Assembly (NCBI RefSeq): GCF_963678635.1
Contig: NC_087067.1
Span: 45,453,629 to 45,516,014, forward strand
Reading direction: 5' to 3'
Length of the DNA: 62,386 bases
Source: Symsagittifera roscoffensis
Lineage: Eukaryota; Xenacoelomorpha; Acoela; Convolutidae
Below are positions 31,986-40,518 of the stretch, piece by piece (positions within the stretch are counted from its first letter, which is position 1; every line of letters begins with the position of its first letter). The notes under the pieces are model-generated. The model was given only the letters and a program-made list of their open reading frames with translations. It was not told the origin of the DNA and made no database searches. Both the position numbers and the translations under genes were made by a program.

Positions 31986-32845
31986 TGATGACTGCTGAAG
32001 AATTCATTCTAATTCCGAAACATTTATATGTTAAAGAGCAGCCACATGCTGCACGTGTTCTTCATGATAATAATATTAAACATAAAAATGCTCAACTGTC
32101 CTATCTTAACCGGCTTAGACCCCAATTACCTCCACAAACTAGTAAGACTACTGCAACGAAGGAAACATTTACGGATAATGTTGAGCCCCAACAAGAACAG
32201 CTTAAACTGTTAACGGACGATGAAGAAGTACCGGTCGAACGTGTTAAAGACGAAAAACTAGAAGAGAAACACAATAGACAGACCGAAAGCATTTTAGGAC
32301 AGTTACAAGTTTTAGAAGACAAAAAATTTGTTAGAGCAAAAACCGTACTTGAAATTATAGAAAATTCAGAAAGAGTAACCATAAACCATGACAATGAGGT
32401 GATATATGTAGATAAAGTACCAACAGGACTTAAAGCTACAATATTTTTATACGACATACAACAACCAACGAAAAAACTACACAATCCGGCGTTCATTAAC
32501 ATTTTAACTGCTCTCAACTTGAATGAAAACCTGGTAATAAATCGAAATGCCAAACACGCGGTTCAGTCAGCGTCTTTTAACGCTCAAGAGAAACGAGAAC
32601 CCGGACCCTCAAGAACCCGCTCAACATCGCCCACTTGGCAGGAAAAAAGTAGTGCAAACCTTAAGAGAAGTAAAAAACACAAACGAAAAAGTCTCAGCGG
32701 TAATAGAAAAACCCAAAACCAAAAACGTGAAAAAGAGTCAGAAGAAGGCTCTGACTCATACGGAACGCCCCATAACGATTCAGATTCTCCAACGTCAGAA
32801 AAGACGAAGGCGCAAACAAAACAATGGGAAAATTACCAAGATTGA
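31985..32845 (+). CDS. Polinton gene 9, conserved hypothetical with K/S-rich tail, 286 aa
   Basis: It starts at the TAATG junction (31985). Residues 1-40 (AEEFILIPKHLY...HKNAQLSYLNRL) and about 125-190 (VLEIIENSERVTIN...LLYD-like strand, then NPAFINILTALNLNENL) resemble a hypothetical protein that sits next to integrase or capsid genes in other Mavericks. The middle is acidic and glutamine-rich, and the last ~95 residues are a Lys/Arg/Ser-rich, disordered tail with SR-type clusters. The final 299 nt overlap the integrase gene in another frame, so that stretch of DNA codes for two proteins. Function unknown. Confidence 0.78.
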   Translation: MMTAEEFILIPKHLYVKEQPHAARVLHDNNIKHKNAQLSYLNRLRPQLPPQTSKTTATKETFTDNVEPQQEQLKLLTDDEEVPVERVKDEKLEEKHNRQTESILGQLQVLEDKKFVRAKTVLEIIENSERVTINHDNEVIYVDKVPTGLKATIFLYDIQQPTKKLHNPAFINILTALNLNENLVINRNAKHAVQSASFNAQEKREPGPSRTRSTSPTWQEKSSANLKRSKKHKRKSLSGNRKTQNQKREKESEEGSDSYGTPHNDSDSPTSEKTKAQTKQWENYQD

Positions 32846-33767
32846 AGAAAAATTGTTGAAAACTAAATACAGTGACAAAGGTCCCGCGTTATTTGGTAGT
32901 GTGAACAACTTGATAAAAGCAAGCAATTTGTCGCAAAAGAAAGTTAAACATTTCCTTCATACTGAACCTGCTTACACAAAATATCGAACTGTGATCCGAA
33001 AAACGCCGCGACTCAAGGTCATAGTTTACGATATCGACGAAATCTGGTCATTAGATCTGGCCTTTGTTGATAAACTTGCCCAGTACAACCATGATGTTAA
33101 GTATCTGCTTGTTGCAGTTGACTGCATGTCCCGCTATCTCAGAGTGCAACCCTTGAAATCAAAGTATGCTACTACAACAGCAGAAGCGTTCAAACTAATG
33201 ATAACGACAAAACAACCGGAAAAAGTATGGGTGGACAAGGGCACAGAGTTTAAAGGGTCCTTCGAAGCATTATGTAAAAAGAAAGGCATAAACACATATA
33301 GCACAGAGAGCGAGAAAAAGTCCGCATTCGCTGAGAGAAATATCCGTTCCTTGAAAAATCTTATTTATAAGTACTTGGAGGATAAATGGACTTACTCATA
33401 CATTGACAAATTGCAAGATTTTGTCAATGCAATTAATTCGAGAACAAATCGTGTCACAAATCTTGCACCAAATAAAGTAACTAAAAAAGATGTTCCTCGC
33501 CTGATTTCATTAAGAGCAGAACAGTCTTTGAAGTTAGTTCGACGTCCAAAGCTTTATGTTGGTGATTATGTTAGACTTGCCAAAGTAGACATACGTTTTC
33601 GCAAGGGTTACAAACAATCGTTCACCGATGAAGTGTTTGAAGTTTTTGACATACCAACACGAAATCCTCCAACATACAATTTGATTGATTCTAACAGAGA
33701 ACCGATTGAGGGAAAATTTTACGAGTCTGAACTGATTCGCGTTCTGGAGAAGGACAATCATGACTGA
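32547..33767 (+). CDS. retroviral-type integrase of the Polinton, 406 aa
   Basis: DDE integrase that would insert the linear element and make the 6-bp target duplication. The catalytic acids are D170 (IWSLDLAF), D230 (VWVDKGTEF) and E263 (KSAFAERNIRS). The preceding segment (about 108-146, GPALFGSV...VKHFLHTEPAYTKYR) is the Polinton HHCC-like N-domain region, though without a clear HHCC zinc motif. The C-terminal ~70 residues form an SH3/chromo-like beta region (VGDYVRLAK, then PPTYNLIDSN). ATG 32547 is the only Met before the core, so the first ~99 codons overlap gene 9; that extension is highly basic. The end overlaps the minor capsid gene as ATGACTGA. Confidence 0.94.
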   Translation: MPNTRFSQRLLTLKRNENPDPQEPAQHRPLGRKKVVQTLREVKNTNEKVSAVIEKPKTKNVKKSQKKALTHTERPITIQILQRQKRRRRKQNNGKITKIEEKLLKTKYSDKGPALFGSVNNLIKASNLSQKKVKHFLHTEPAYTKYRTVIRKTPRLKVIVYDIDEIWSLDLAFVDKLAQYNHDVKYLLVAVDCMSRYLRVQPLKSKYATTTAEAFKLMITTKQPEKVWVDKGTEFKGSFEALCKKKGINTYSTESEKKSAFAERNIRSLKNLIYKYLEDKWTYSYIDKLQDFVNAINSRTNRVTNLAPNKVTKKDVPRLISLRAEQSLKLVRRPKLYVGDYVRLAKVDIRFRKGYKQSFTDEVFEVFDIPTRNPPTYNLIDSNREPIEGKFYESELIRVLEKDNHD

Positions 33768-34653
33768 GGGCACTTCCGACAGTCTTTTCACCCATAATGT
33801 TCCCCCTTCCTTCACAATTACCCTAGTTTCATCTGCATCAATGAACGTTTTTAAGGATAACACTCTGGCCAACTTCAAAAATCTCCTGAGTGAAGAAATA
33901 AATTTGCAAGGTGAATGGAGAGTAGCAGTTACAGAAATTACCTTCCCTACTCAGATAAACAACGTAACTGACAACAACATTGTGTACTACAAAAAAGATC
34001 GGGTTATAGCAAGCATGAAAGTTGAGAAAGACAAGATCTCCAGACCTTACCTTGGAGAAACAGCAAAATTAACAAAAGGAGAATATACGAGCATTGATCA
34101 AATACTGGACGAGATTCGTCGAAAGACAGAATTAGAGAAATTGGATTACGTAATAGATCCAATAACCAAACATCTTTCCTTATGGCTGCATTATTGGGAA
34201 GGTATAACTTTTTCAAGCCCGCAAATTCCTAGTCTACTTGGATTCAAAGGCGTCAGAGATGGAACTGGTTATCATATAGGTTACAAACAAGGAAGCACGA
34301 AACATAGCACATTCTCTACCCAAGATCTTATTGCTGACTATCCCGTTGATGTATGCGCTGGTACTCAGCTTATGTTTATTTATCTGGACATAATTCATTA
34401 TCAAATAGTCGGAGACACAAAAGCACCCCTTTTACGAGTCATTGATACAAATCGTCGAGTGAAAAACGGTTACGCATGTACAATTGAACCGAATCATCGT
34501 AAAGTGTTTAGTAATTTGGATTTTAAAAAACTTTTGGTCAATAATATTTCCAATATTTCTGTGAACTTGCGCACAGAAACTGGAGGACTTGTTCCTTTCG
34601 CTGGAGGGGGAAAAGTTGTTCTGACTTTGAAATTTCAAAAGTTTAGCAATTGA
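33760..34653 (+). CDS. minor capsid (penton, single jelly-roll) protein, 297 aa
   Basis: The N-terminal third has the signature of Polinton minor capsid proteins: an NTLANFKNLLSEEINLQGEW segment followed by VAVTEITFPTQINNV. The rest is beta-rich, as expected for a jelly roll forming capsid vertices. The ATG overlaps the integrase stop by 8 nt. The integrase, minor capsid, basic protein, major capsid and protease genes are consecutive, forming a morphogenesis block. No frameshift or stop is present. Confidence 0.88.
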   Translation: MTEGTSDSLFTHNVPPSFTITLVSSASMNVFKDNTLANFKNLLSEEINLQGEWRVAVTEITFPTQINNVTDNNIVYYKKDRVIASMKVEKDKISRPYLGETAKLTKGEYTSIDQILDEIRRKTELEKLDYVIDPITKHLSLWLHYWEGITFSSPQIPSLLGFKGVRDGTGYHIGYKQGSTKHSTFSTQDLIADYPVDVCAGTQLMFIYLDIIHYQIVGDTKAPLLRVIDTNRRVKNGYACTIEPNHRKVFSNLDFKKLLVNNISNISVNLRTETGGLVPFAGGGKVVLTLKFQKFSN

Positions 34654-34658
34654 TCAAA

Positions 34659-35066
34659 ATGGATTCATATTACCACAACCAAGCAAACCTACCACATTTC
34701 TCGGGGCATTATAGACAACGAGGCAGTGGCTTCGGTGCATTAGCCTTGGGAATAGGAAGAGTCGCACTTCCACTGGCTCGAAAATTTGTGATACCCGCGG
34801 CTAAAAAAATCGGAAAAGAACTACTTCTTCAGGCAGCTCCAGAACTGATAGAAGTTGCAACAAAAAGAAAAAGTCCTAAGCAGGCACTCAAAAGCACCGT
34901 TAGAAAAACAATCAAAAAGCAAGTAGGAGGAGGAAGTAGATCTCGGAAAAGTCATCCGAAAAGAACGACGGCGTTTAAACGAAAAACGAGACGCGTCATT
35001 CCCAGAAAACGAACTGCACAGAGAAGTCGCTCCGATTTCTTTACAAGGGTTAAAAATGATTTCTAA
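34659..35066 (+). CDS. basic virion-type protein (adenovirus pVI/pX-like), 135 aa
   Basis: The ATG at 34659 is used; it follows the minor capsid stop by 5 nt. The N-terminal part has RGSGFGALALGIGRVALPLA, a Gly-rich amphipathic segment seen in Maverick proteins compared to adenoviral core or membrane-lytic proteins. It is followed by an Ala/Leu helix. Residues 65-135 are extremely Lys/Arg-rich, fitting DNA condensation. VGGGS in the middle resembles, imperfectly, a cleavage site for the adenain-like protease encoded nearby. Assignment to a specific adenoviral protein is inference. The last 11 nt overlap the major capsid gene. Confidence 0.75.
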   Translation: MDSYYHNQANLPHFSGHYRQRGSGFGALALGIGRVALPLARKFVIPAAKKIGKELLLQAAPELIEVATKRKSPKQALKSTVRKTIKKQVGGGSRSRKSHPKRTTAFKRKTRRVIPRKRTAQRSRSDFFTRVKNDF

Positions 35067-36372
35067 TTTAATCCCGAGTGAAGCAACTCACAGCTCCTTG
35101 GACTTATTTGAGAAACCGCCTTTGCTTGTCACTTTTGAAAATGCATTCACCCAAAAAATTGGACCTTCCTACTCCCCTGATGGTCCTATGCTAGAGTTTG
35201 AAGTACTCGGCGACAGAAATAATTTCATCGATCTTCAACGTACTCGTTTGGAAATAGTTGCACGAATTGTTCGAAGCAATGGAAACGTGCTTCGAACACA
35301 TGCTACAGAGGCGGCAAACAGAGATACGCCGTATTTTGTTAACAATCCTTTATCTTCATTATTTTCTGAGTGTACACTGTCTCTGAATGGTGAAAAAATA
35401 TCAACTACCAATGCTAATTTTGCCCATAAAAGCTTTATTGAGACCGAGTTTTCATACGGTAATGATGCCAAGAAAACATGGTTGGCTTGTCAAGGTTATT
35501 ATTATGAAGAAAATCCATCAGCCATTGACGGTGCTGGAAGGAGAGCTGATGATGTTACGGAGCGTAAAGGTCTCGTTGCGGCCTCGAGCGAGCTGAAGCT
35601 ATTTGGTAAAATTGCTTGCGATTTTTTGTCGTGTGACAAGCATCTACTTAGCGGTGTGACAATAAGATTGTCTCTTAGACGTTCTCCTAATGATTTTGTT
35701 GTCATATCTGAAGATGCAGCTAAACACTACAAGGTCCAAATAATCGAAGCTAACCTCTATGTCAGAAAGATGACTGTGACTGACTATGTTCTCTCATCAA
35801 TAGAAAAAACTTTGTTGAAGAACCCGGCAATTTACAATTACATCGAAGTAGTACCAAAAACGTTTCTCGCAACTGCAGGAGTACAAAGCTGGCGACAAGA
35901 GGATGTTTTTGCAAAAGAACCTGTTCGAAGAATGATAGTAGCAATGAGCATAAACGAAGCATATTTGGGTACTAATAGAACAAACCCTTTTCATTACCAG
36001 AAATTTGGGTTGAATGAGATCATTGTTTACAGAAACGGTCTACCCATTGCCGGAACTCCCATCTCAACATCAGACAATAAAAGAATTTATTACAATACGC
36101 TTGAGGCTCTTGATTTTGTTTTAAACACTAGTCATGGAATCAGTCTCGCTAATTATGATAATCATTATATTATGGCTTTTGATCTCACGTCTACTCAGGA
36201 GGCTTCACACGATTTTATTCATCCTGAATTGACCAATTGCACTATTTCGCTCGAACTCAAGTTTGACGCAGGTCTCGCTAATAACGTCGAGTTATTGTTT
36301 ATGGGAGAGCGTGCATCAACAGTTTATGTGCGTTCAGATAGAAAAATTACCAAAAACACTCTTATGACCTAA
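35056..36372 (+). CDS. major capsid protein (double jelly-roll), 438 aa
   Basis: The size and sequence fit the Polinton major capsid family, often annotated as F54H12.2-like. The N terminus has LDLFEKPPLLVTFENAFTQK. A middle block reads NNPLSSLFSECTLSLNGEKI. A later block includes YIEVVPKTFLAT and the FHYQKFGLNEIIVYRNGLPI segment. The C terminus has TNCTISLELKFD. Two beta-barrel halves are expected, forming trimeric capsomers. The start overlaps the basic-protein stop by 11 nt, and the protease gene begins 7 nt after the stop. The frame is intact. Confidence 0.92.
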   Translation: MISNLIPSEATHSSLDLFEKPPLLVTFENAFTQKIGPSYSPDGPMLEFEVLGDRNNFIDLQRTRLEIVARIVRSNGNVLRTHATEAANRDTPYFVNNPLSSLFSECTLSLNGEKISTTNANFAHKSFIETEFSYGNDAKKTWLACQGYYYEENPSAIDGAGRRADDVTERKGLVAASSELKLFGKIACDFLSCDKHLLSGVTIRLSLRRSPNDFVVISEDAAKHYKVQIIEANLYVRKMTVTDYVLSSIEKTLLKNPAIYNYIEVVPKTFLATAGVQSWRQEDVFAKEPVRRMIVAMSINEAYLGTNRTNPFHYQKFGLNEIIVYRNGLPIAGTPISTSDNKRIYYNTLEALDFVLNTSHGISLANYDNHYIMAFDLTSTQEASHDFIHPELTNCTISLELKFDAGLANNVELLFMGERASTVYVRSDRKITKNTLMT

Positions 36373-36379
36373 GATAGAC

Positions 36380-36817
36380 ATGGATAATCTTCAACTAGTA
36401 GAAATTATTAACCGTTGTAAACATTTGAAACATCGCTTTAGAGGTGTTTTTCCGGCAGATTTGCCATGCTCTTCAGTACTGAAAAACGATAATACGTTCA
36501 TGATTATGAATGCCTCACCATCGGATCAACCTGGAACCCACTGGTTGCTTTTTGCTCAAGCTGGAGGACAGATATTCTTCGCAGATCCTCTAGGTAAACG
36601 ATTATGTGATTATCCCCTCGTGTACAAGAATATGCGACGAACAATTCACGAGGGAAATCAGCTACTGTTGAAAAAACCAATACAATCAGCTGATTCAGTG
36701 TTATGCGGACTTTATTGTATTTATGTTGCTCATGTTATAATTACAAACAAATTTCCAATAGGTTTCAAACTTAATGATCATGATTTGATAAGATTTGCCA
36801 AACATATGTTATTCTAA
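36380..36817 (+). CDS. adenain-like cysteine protease, 145 aa
   Basis: Ulp1/adenain-family maturation protease. The catalytic triad is H54 (GTHWLLFA), D69 (FADPLG) and C109 (VLCGLYC), with Q102 in the oxyanion hole. The Gln-to-Cys spacing of 7 equals that of adenovirus protease. At 145 aa it is shorter than adenain (about 204) because the C-terminal region is reduced, as usual in Polintons. It would cleave capsid-associated precursors, the adjacent basic protein being a candidate. It is the last gene of the plus-strand cluster, ending 100 bp before the internal inverted repeat. Confidence 0.92.
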   Translation: MDNLQLVEIINRCKHLKHRFRGVFPADLPCSSVLKNDNTFMIMNASPSDQPGTHWLLFAQAGGQIFFADPLGKRLCDYPLVYKNMRRTIHEGNQLLLKKPIQSADSVLCGLYCIYVAHVIITNKFPIGFKLNDHDLIRFAKHMLF

Positions 36818-36917
36818 ATTAATTTATTGATGTTTTTGTAAAATTTATAAATTCGTTTTTTTTTTTTTCAATTCATTCTTATTAACAACAAAGTTTTTTT
36901 CTGCAAGTTTATGTGAA

Positions 36918-37031
36918 CCGCGAAAAGTTTCATATCAAGTCCTTCGAATTATTAAGGCATGGCCGTTTGGTTTAAGGGGCAATAGCTAACCCGGCGTTGC
37001 TCGTCGCTACGCTCCTCGGGAACGCCTCCCG
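36918..37031 (+). repeat. internal inverted repeat, left arm
   Basis: 114 bp, reverse-complementary to 40519-40632 with 109/114 matches and no gaps; the innermost 81 bp are identical. The inner end can form a stem (GGCGTT/AACGCC) around a GC-rich segment, unlike the AT-rich surroundings. Together with the right arm it brackets 3.5 kb carrying the two minus-strand genes and gene 17. Confidence 0.95.
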
Positions 37032-37096
37032 CTTGTGTAGTAACAATTTTTTTTTTTTTTTTTTTTTGGTATACAAGAGCGAAAGAAAACCAATAT

Positions 37097-37723
37097 TTAA
37101 AACTTGAATTTCTTCTCCATGATAAATTTCACAAACAAAGTGTTTGAATCAATTTCCATACAACCATACCCACTTAAAATTATGTCAATTATTTTAGAAA
37201 ACTCAGCAGCGTTTTCACCATTCAAAATATTAGTAAAGCGTTCAATTGTTACGTTAGTAATCAGGTCAGTTTGAGTTTGAACAGATTTAGTCTGCGAGCC
37301 GAAGCAAACTTGAGGCAATCGTCTGCGAACTGGAACACCACTAACATCTAAGTTGTTGATAGAGTTATAATTCACAGCTATTTTCAGTTTTTCCATCAGA
37401 GGGCCAGACAATTCATAGTTGGAGCAACCCAAAATTAAATATTTGAATGTAGAGAGAAGACAAGGAACAACGAAGGCTTTTGAAGTCATCTTGTTAAGTA
37501 AATCGGTAGACTCTTTCGTAAATTCGACCAGCACATGATAATGTTTTTCGTTGTCAATCGAATGGTTGCAAAAATCTAATTTATTCGAATGGGAGGATAC
37601 TGCAAAATTTGCTTTTGAAGCGAAGCCTGAAAAGTTGGGTTCATGATTCAGGATGAAAAATTTGTAATTTTTACGGAATTGTTTGAAATAATCAGGGGAT
37701 TGCTCATACATTGCTTCAACCAT
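37097..37723 (-). CDS. Polinton gene 15, possible HUH-type (Rep-like) protein, 208 aa
   Basis: Minus-strand gene in the inverted-repeat cassette. The N terminus resembles Rep/HUH endonucleases: YKFFILNHE (20-28, motif I-like strand), then HYHVLVEF (61-68), an H-hydrophobic-H strand, then FKYLILG (93-99) where a motif III tyrosine (Y95) could sit, although the usual following Lys is absent. No helicase domain is present. Later features are PVRRRLP, a possible nuclear signal, and VQTQTD (148-153), a TQT-type dynein light chain anchor. The HUH reading is inference; a degenerate fold without nicking activity is equally possible. It lies 37 bp downstream of gene 16 on the same strand, probably co-transcribed. 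Confidence 0.6.
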   Translation of the reverse strand: MVEAMYEQSPDYFKQFRKNYKFFILNHEPNFSGFASKANFAVSSHSNKLDFCNHSIDNEKHYHVLVEFTKESTDLLNKMTSKAFVVPCLLSTFKYLILGCSNYELSGPLMEKLKIAVNYNSINNLDVSGVPVRRRLPQVCFGSQTKSVQTQTDLITNVTIERFTNILNGENAAEFSKIIDIILSGYGCMEIDSNTLFVKFIMEKKFKF

Positions 37724-37760
37724 TGCTTTGAAGTTTCAATCGAATAACGAGTTGATAATG

Positions 37761-38120
37761 TTACACAACCCGACAGTTATCATCGTTTTCACTTTCGCAT
37801 TCCTTTTCAGAGCATGAAGATTTTTTAGATTTGTTTCGCTTTTTTCTAAGTTTTTCAGTCACGTCGCAGTTTTTTGCTTTCGTCAACCTTTTAATTTTTG
37901 TGTAATTGTCCGCCAAGGACTCGAATTCACCAGTTGACAAAGTTATTCCTTGTCGATACTTAAAAGTTCCCTCTTCGTCTTTTTTGTACAATTTGATAGT
38001 TATGTAAGTACCGGTCTGTGCGAATGTTTTTGCACCGACTCTAACTAAACGTTTATCATTCGAAGATATATCCCTAAAATCATCGAAATAGTCTACATCC
38101 GTGTCAAGAGAAGCGTACAT
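37761..38120 (-). CDS. Polinton gene 16, PC4-like ssDNA-binding protein, 119 aa
   Basis: Residues 36-80 fit the PC4/p15 core: YITIKLYKKDEEGTFKYRQG, a short turn, then ITLSTGEFESLADNY. The core is followed by a Lys/Arg-rich segment (81-101) and an acidic Ser/Glu/Asp tail, reversing the order of charged regions in cellular PC4. The first 25 residues are acidic. The expected role is single-stranded DNA binding in replication or transcription. A TATA-like site (TATAAAAAG read on the minus strand, 38301-38309) lies about 180 bp upstream. Pattern-based call. Confidence 0.65.
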   Translation of the reverse strand: MYASLDTDVDYFDDFRDISSNDKRLVRVGAKTFAQTGTYITIKLYKKDEEGTFKYRQGITLSTGEFESLADNYTKIKRLTKAKNCDVTEKLRKKRNKSKKSSCSEKECESENDDNCRVV

Positions 38121-38746
38121 TATAAATGAATAACAACCAACTGGTTTTTAGTGTGGAACGTTGAAGAATGACTGATCACAGTATACGAGACAGATCATGC
38201 GCTCCCAAAGTAAAAATTTAGGTGATAAAGTTTACGAGCGCCCTAAGCCATATTGATAAGACTTATTCACCAAGGATATAATTTCTTTAACGATAAACCT
38301 CTTTTTATATGGGTATTTAGTTACTTTTTCCCCCGGCTATTGTCTAAAAATCTTCTAGTGTTATTTATTGTGACGGTTATTTTAATGACTGTTATGAATC
38401 ATGGTAATGAATTTCTAACAGCATAACAATGAATGTCTGGCAAACTATCATGAAAACTTGATTTTGAGTGCTTTCGCCCGTAACCACTATAATAAAGCTG
38501 TCACATAAATCTAAAAAATCGGGTTTTCACATTCATTCCTAACATGACCTCAGGCGTCATGCTTAAAAGAATGAATAAAATTTGATAGCCTCGCCTAAAA
38601 AGTTATTAGCTTTGACCTAATTGAACTATGCCACCCCTTTCCTGATCTCATTTTCATTAATAAACTTTTCATACTTTTCATTCTCTCAATTTCATTTCGG
38701 TAGTTCAGTCATTTCATTTTAACAAAACTTTAAACCTCTTCAAGTC
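38121..38746. promoter_or_regulatory. divergent intergenic region between genes 16 and 17
   Basis: 626 bp without an ORF between two outward-pointing genes. On the minus strand TATAAAAAG at 38301-38309 is a good TATA box for genes 16 and 15. For gene 17 no equally clear box is present; TATAATAAAG near 38489 is a candidate but far upstream. I see nothing else. Confidence 0.4.
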
Positions 38747-39391
38747 ATGACTAGTCCTTTACAAATAATCTCAGTGTCTGATCGAGAAAGAACCATTATC
38801 TACCAAACATACACGAGAGAGTCGATTGCAGTCATCCATCAACAGAAAGAGAGAGTCTCTCCGTCTACAGCAAGTCCGTTCAATGACTTGGCTCCCCGAA
38901 AAAACGACGAGAATCAAAACGAGGAATGGACTACAAAAAGTCATATCATGCTACCAAACTACCTCCTTGATCACATCGATCTACTTAGACAGAATCGAAA
39001 ACGAATGTACGAGAGTTGCACTATTCACGAGAGCTATCCGGCATTAGAAAAGACGGAGATAAACGACACAACCTCGCTCGAGCAGTCTCCAAGAAAAATT
39101 CTCTTCGCGTATGACTGCGAGTCAATGCCGTTGTATGAAAATCAGGAGGGATGTATTCGTGACTATGCAGAGCGCGAAGCGTACTGGGATATTCCGACAG
39201 CAATGTCTCCCGAGTCGTTTGTTAGGGGACCAGTTTCAACTCCAGAACAATCAACTTCCTATTCGGATGCTCGGGTTTCATCTAGTGCGGAGACAATTGA
39301 TCTAGTCACCCCAGATCTCATTCAAGGCACTCCTCCAAATGCAGCTTGCTATGCGCCAAAAAAGAGAAAACTACAGTTTCGAGGTTTCTAA
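38747..39391 (+). CDS. Polinton gene 17, unknown protein with C-terminal nuclear signal, 214 aa
   Basis: An intact ORF inside the cassette. The protein is hydrophilic and Ser/Thr/Glu-rich, probably largely disordered, with SP/TP sites that could be phosphorylated. It ends in PKKRKLQF, a classical nuclear localisation signal. I recognise no family and no catalytic motif. The codon pattern is less AT-rich than the surrounding non-coding DNA. Regulation of host or element transcription is a guess only. Confidence 0.6.
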   Translation: MTSPLQIISVSDRERTIIYQTYTRESIAVIHQQKERVSPSTASPFNDLAPRKNDENQNEEWTTKSHIMLPNYLLDHIDLLRQNRKRMYESCTIHESYPALEKTEINDTTSLEQSPRKILFAYDCESMPLYENQEGCIRDYAEREAYWDIPTAMSPESFVRGPVSTPEQSTSYSDARVSSSAETIDLVTPDLIQGTPPNAACYAPKKRKLQFRGF

Positions 39392-39642
39392 TAACTTAAA
39401 CAAAAAACTTTCCTTCTTTTGTTTCAAATATTATTCCAAGGTTTTATATTTTCATTTTTGTTTGATTTGACTTCTAAGCTGTTTTAACATTACTGTGTGT
39501 ATATTTTTTGTCTCAGTTTTTATTTTGCTTAATAGATCAATTAAAGTTTGCCCCGTAAAGTTTTCAGCAAAATCTTAGAGAAAAACTAGAAAAAAATCAG
39601 AAATCGAGAATAATTTTACGCTAAAATTGTTGTTTGAGAAAG

Positions 39643-39684
<42 letters not shown>

Positions 39685-40518
39685 ATACACTTGCTCACTA
39701 GTGAACCCCATTTGGAATATCCTTTTCGGGATATTGCTTTCTTTTCAAAAGAAAGATAAATATGGAAGGGTCCAACATTTTCTTGTTGGTAGTCCAACCA
39801 TATTTATTTGGCTTTTTTATCAAACACTCTCTGTCCTCTCTCTCTCATCATACTTTGTGCCCGGTGGGGTTAGCCAGGTCTTACGCAAAGTAACAGAGAG
39901 TGTTTTAAGCCATAAATCTGCATTATATTACATTCATATACATGTTTTGGGTGAAAAACGGACAATTTTTTGGTAAAAATGTGAAAAAAAAAAATTATGT
40001 TTTTTTTTTCGAAAAATGAACATGACCCTTAACCCTGCTCAGAAATTCATGGCAAATTGATTGAGGGTAGTTTCAATGGATTTGGAGAGAAAAAAAATTT
40101 TTTCCCAATTTTTTTTTTTCAATATTTTCACAAAAATCAGATTTTCTCAAAAAATCACAACTTTTCAGGCGTCTACTCTCATTGATTGGGTTATAATTGT
40201 TTTTTTTTTGAATTTCTACGCTTTTCCTAATTACGTATCAGATAGCTCCCAAAAATTTCAAACCACATTCACTTGAATTTAAAACGAACGAATAATTCAA
40301 GCTAAAAATGAAGGAAAAAAGAAGTTAAAAAATTATGTTTTTTAAATTTCGAACTTGACCAGTAGAACTGTGCTCGAGGTCCCACAAAACTTACTGGTTT
40401 TTTTGTTGATAGATTTAAAAGACACTTTTTTAAACATTACTTTTCCTTTTTTCACAACATAAAAAGTTTGAGGTTTTCCTTTATTTTGAAAAAAAAAATT
40501 TCACTTGAAATTACAGAA
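39392..40518. other. non-coding part of the cassette with GA repeat and hairpins
   Basis: (GA)n occupies about 39643-39680. A 13-bp perfect stem (39822-39834 with 39893-39905, AAACACTCTCTGT) encloses a ~58-nt loop. A small hairpin with AATATCC/GGATATT lies near 39716-39735. The rest is A/T-run-rich with no convincing gene. Confidence 0.5.

Noticed and set aside
32101-32553. 150-codon minus-strand ORF inside gene 9
   Set aside because: Antisense shadow of a long coding frame; the plus-strand frame has the family resemblance and the start/stop coupling.
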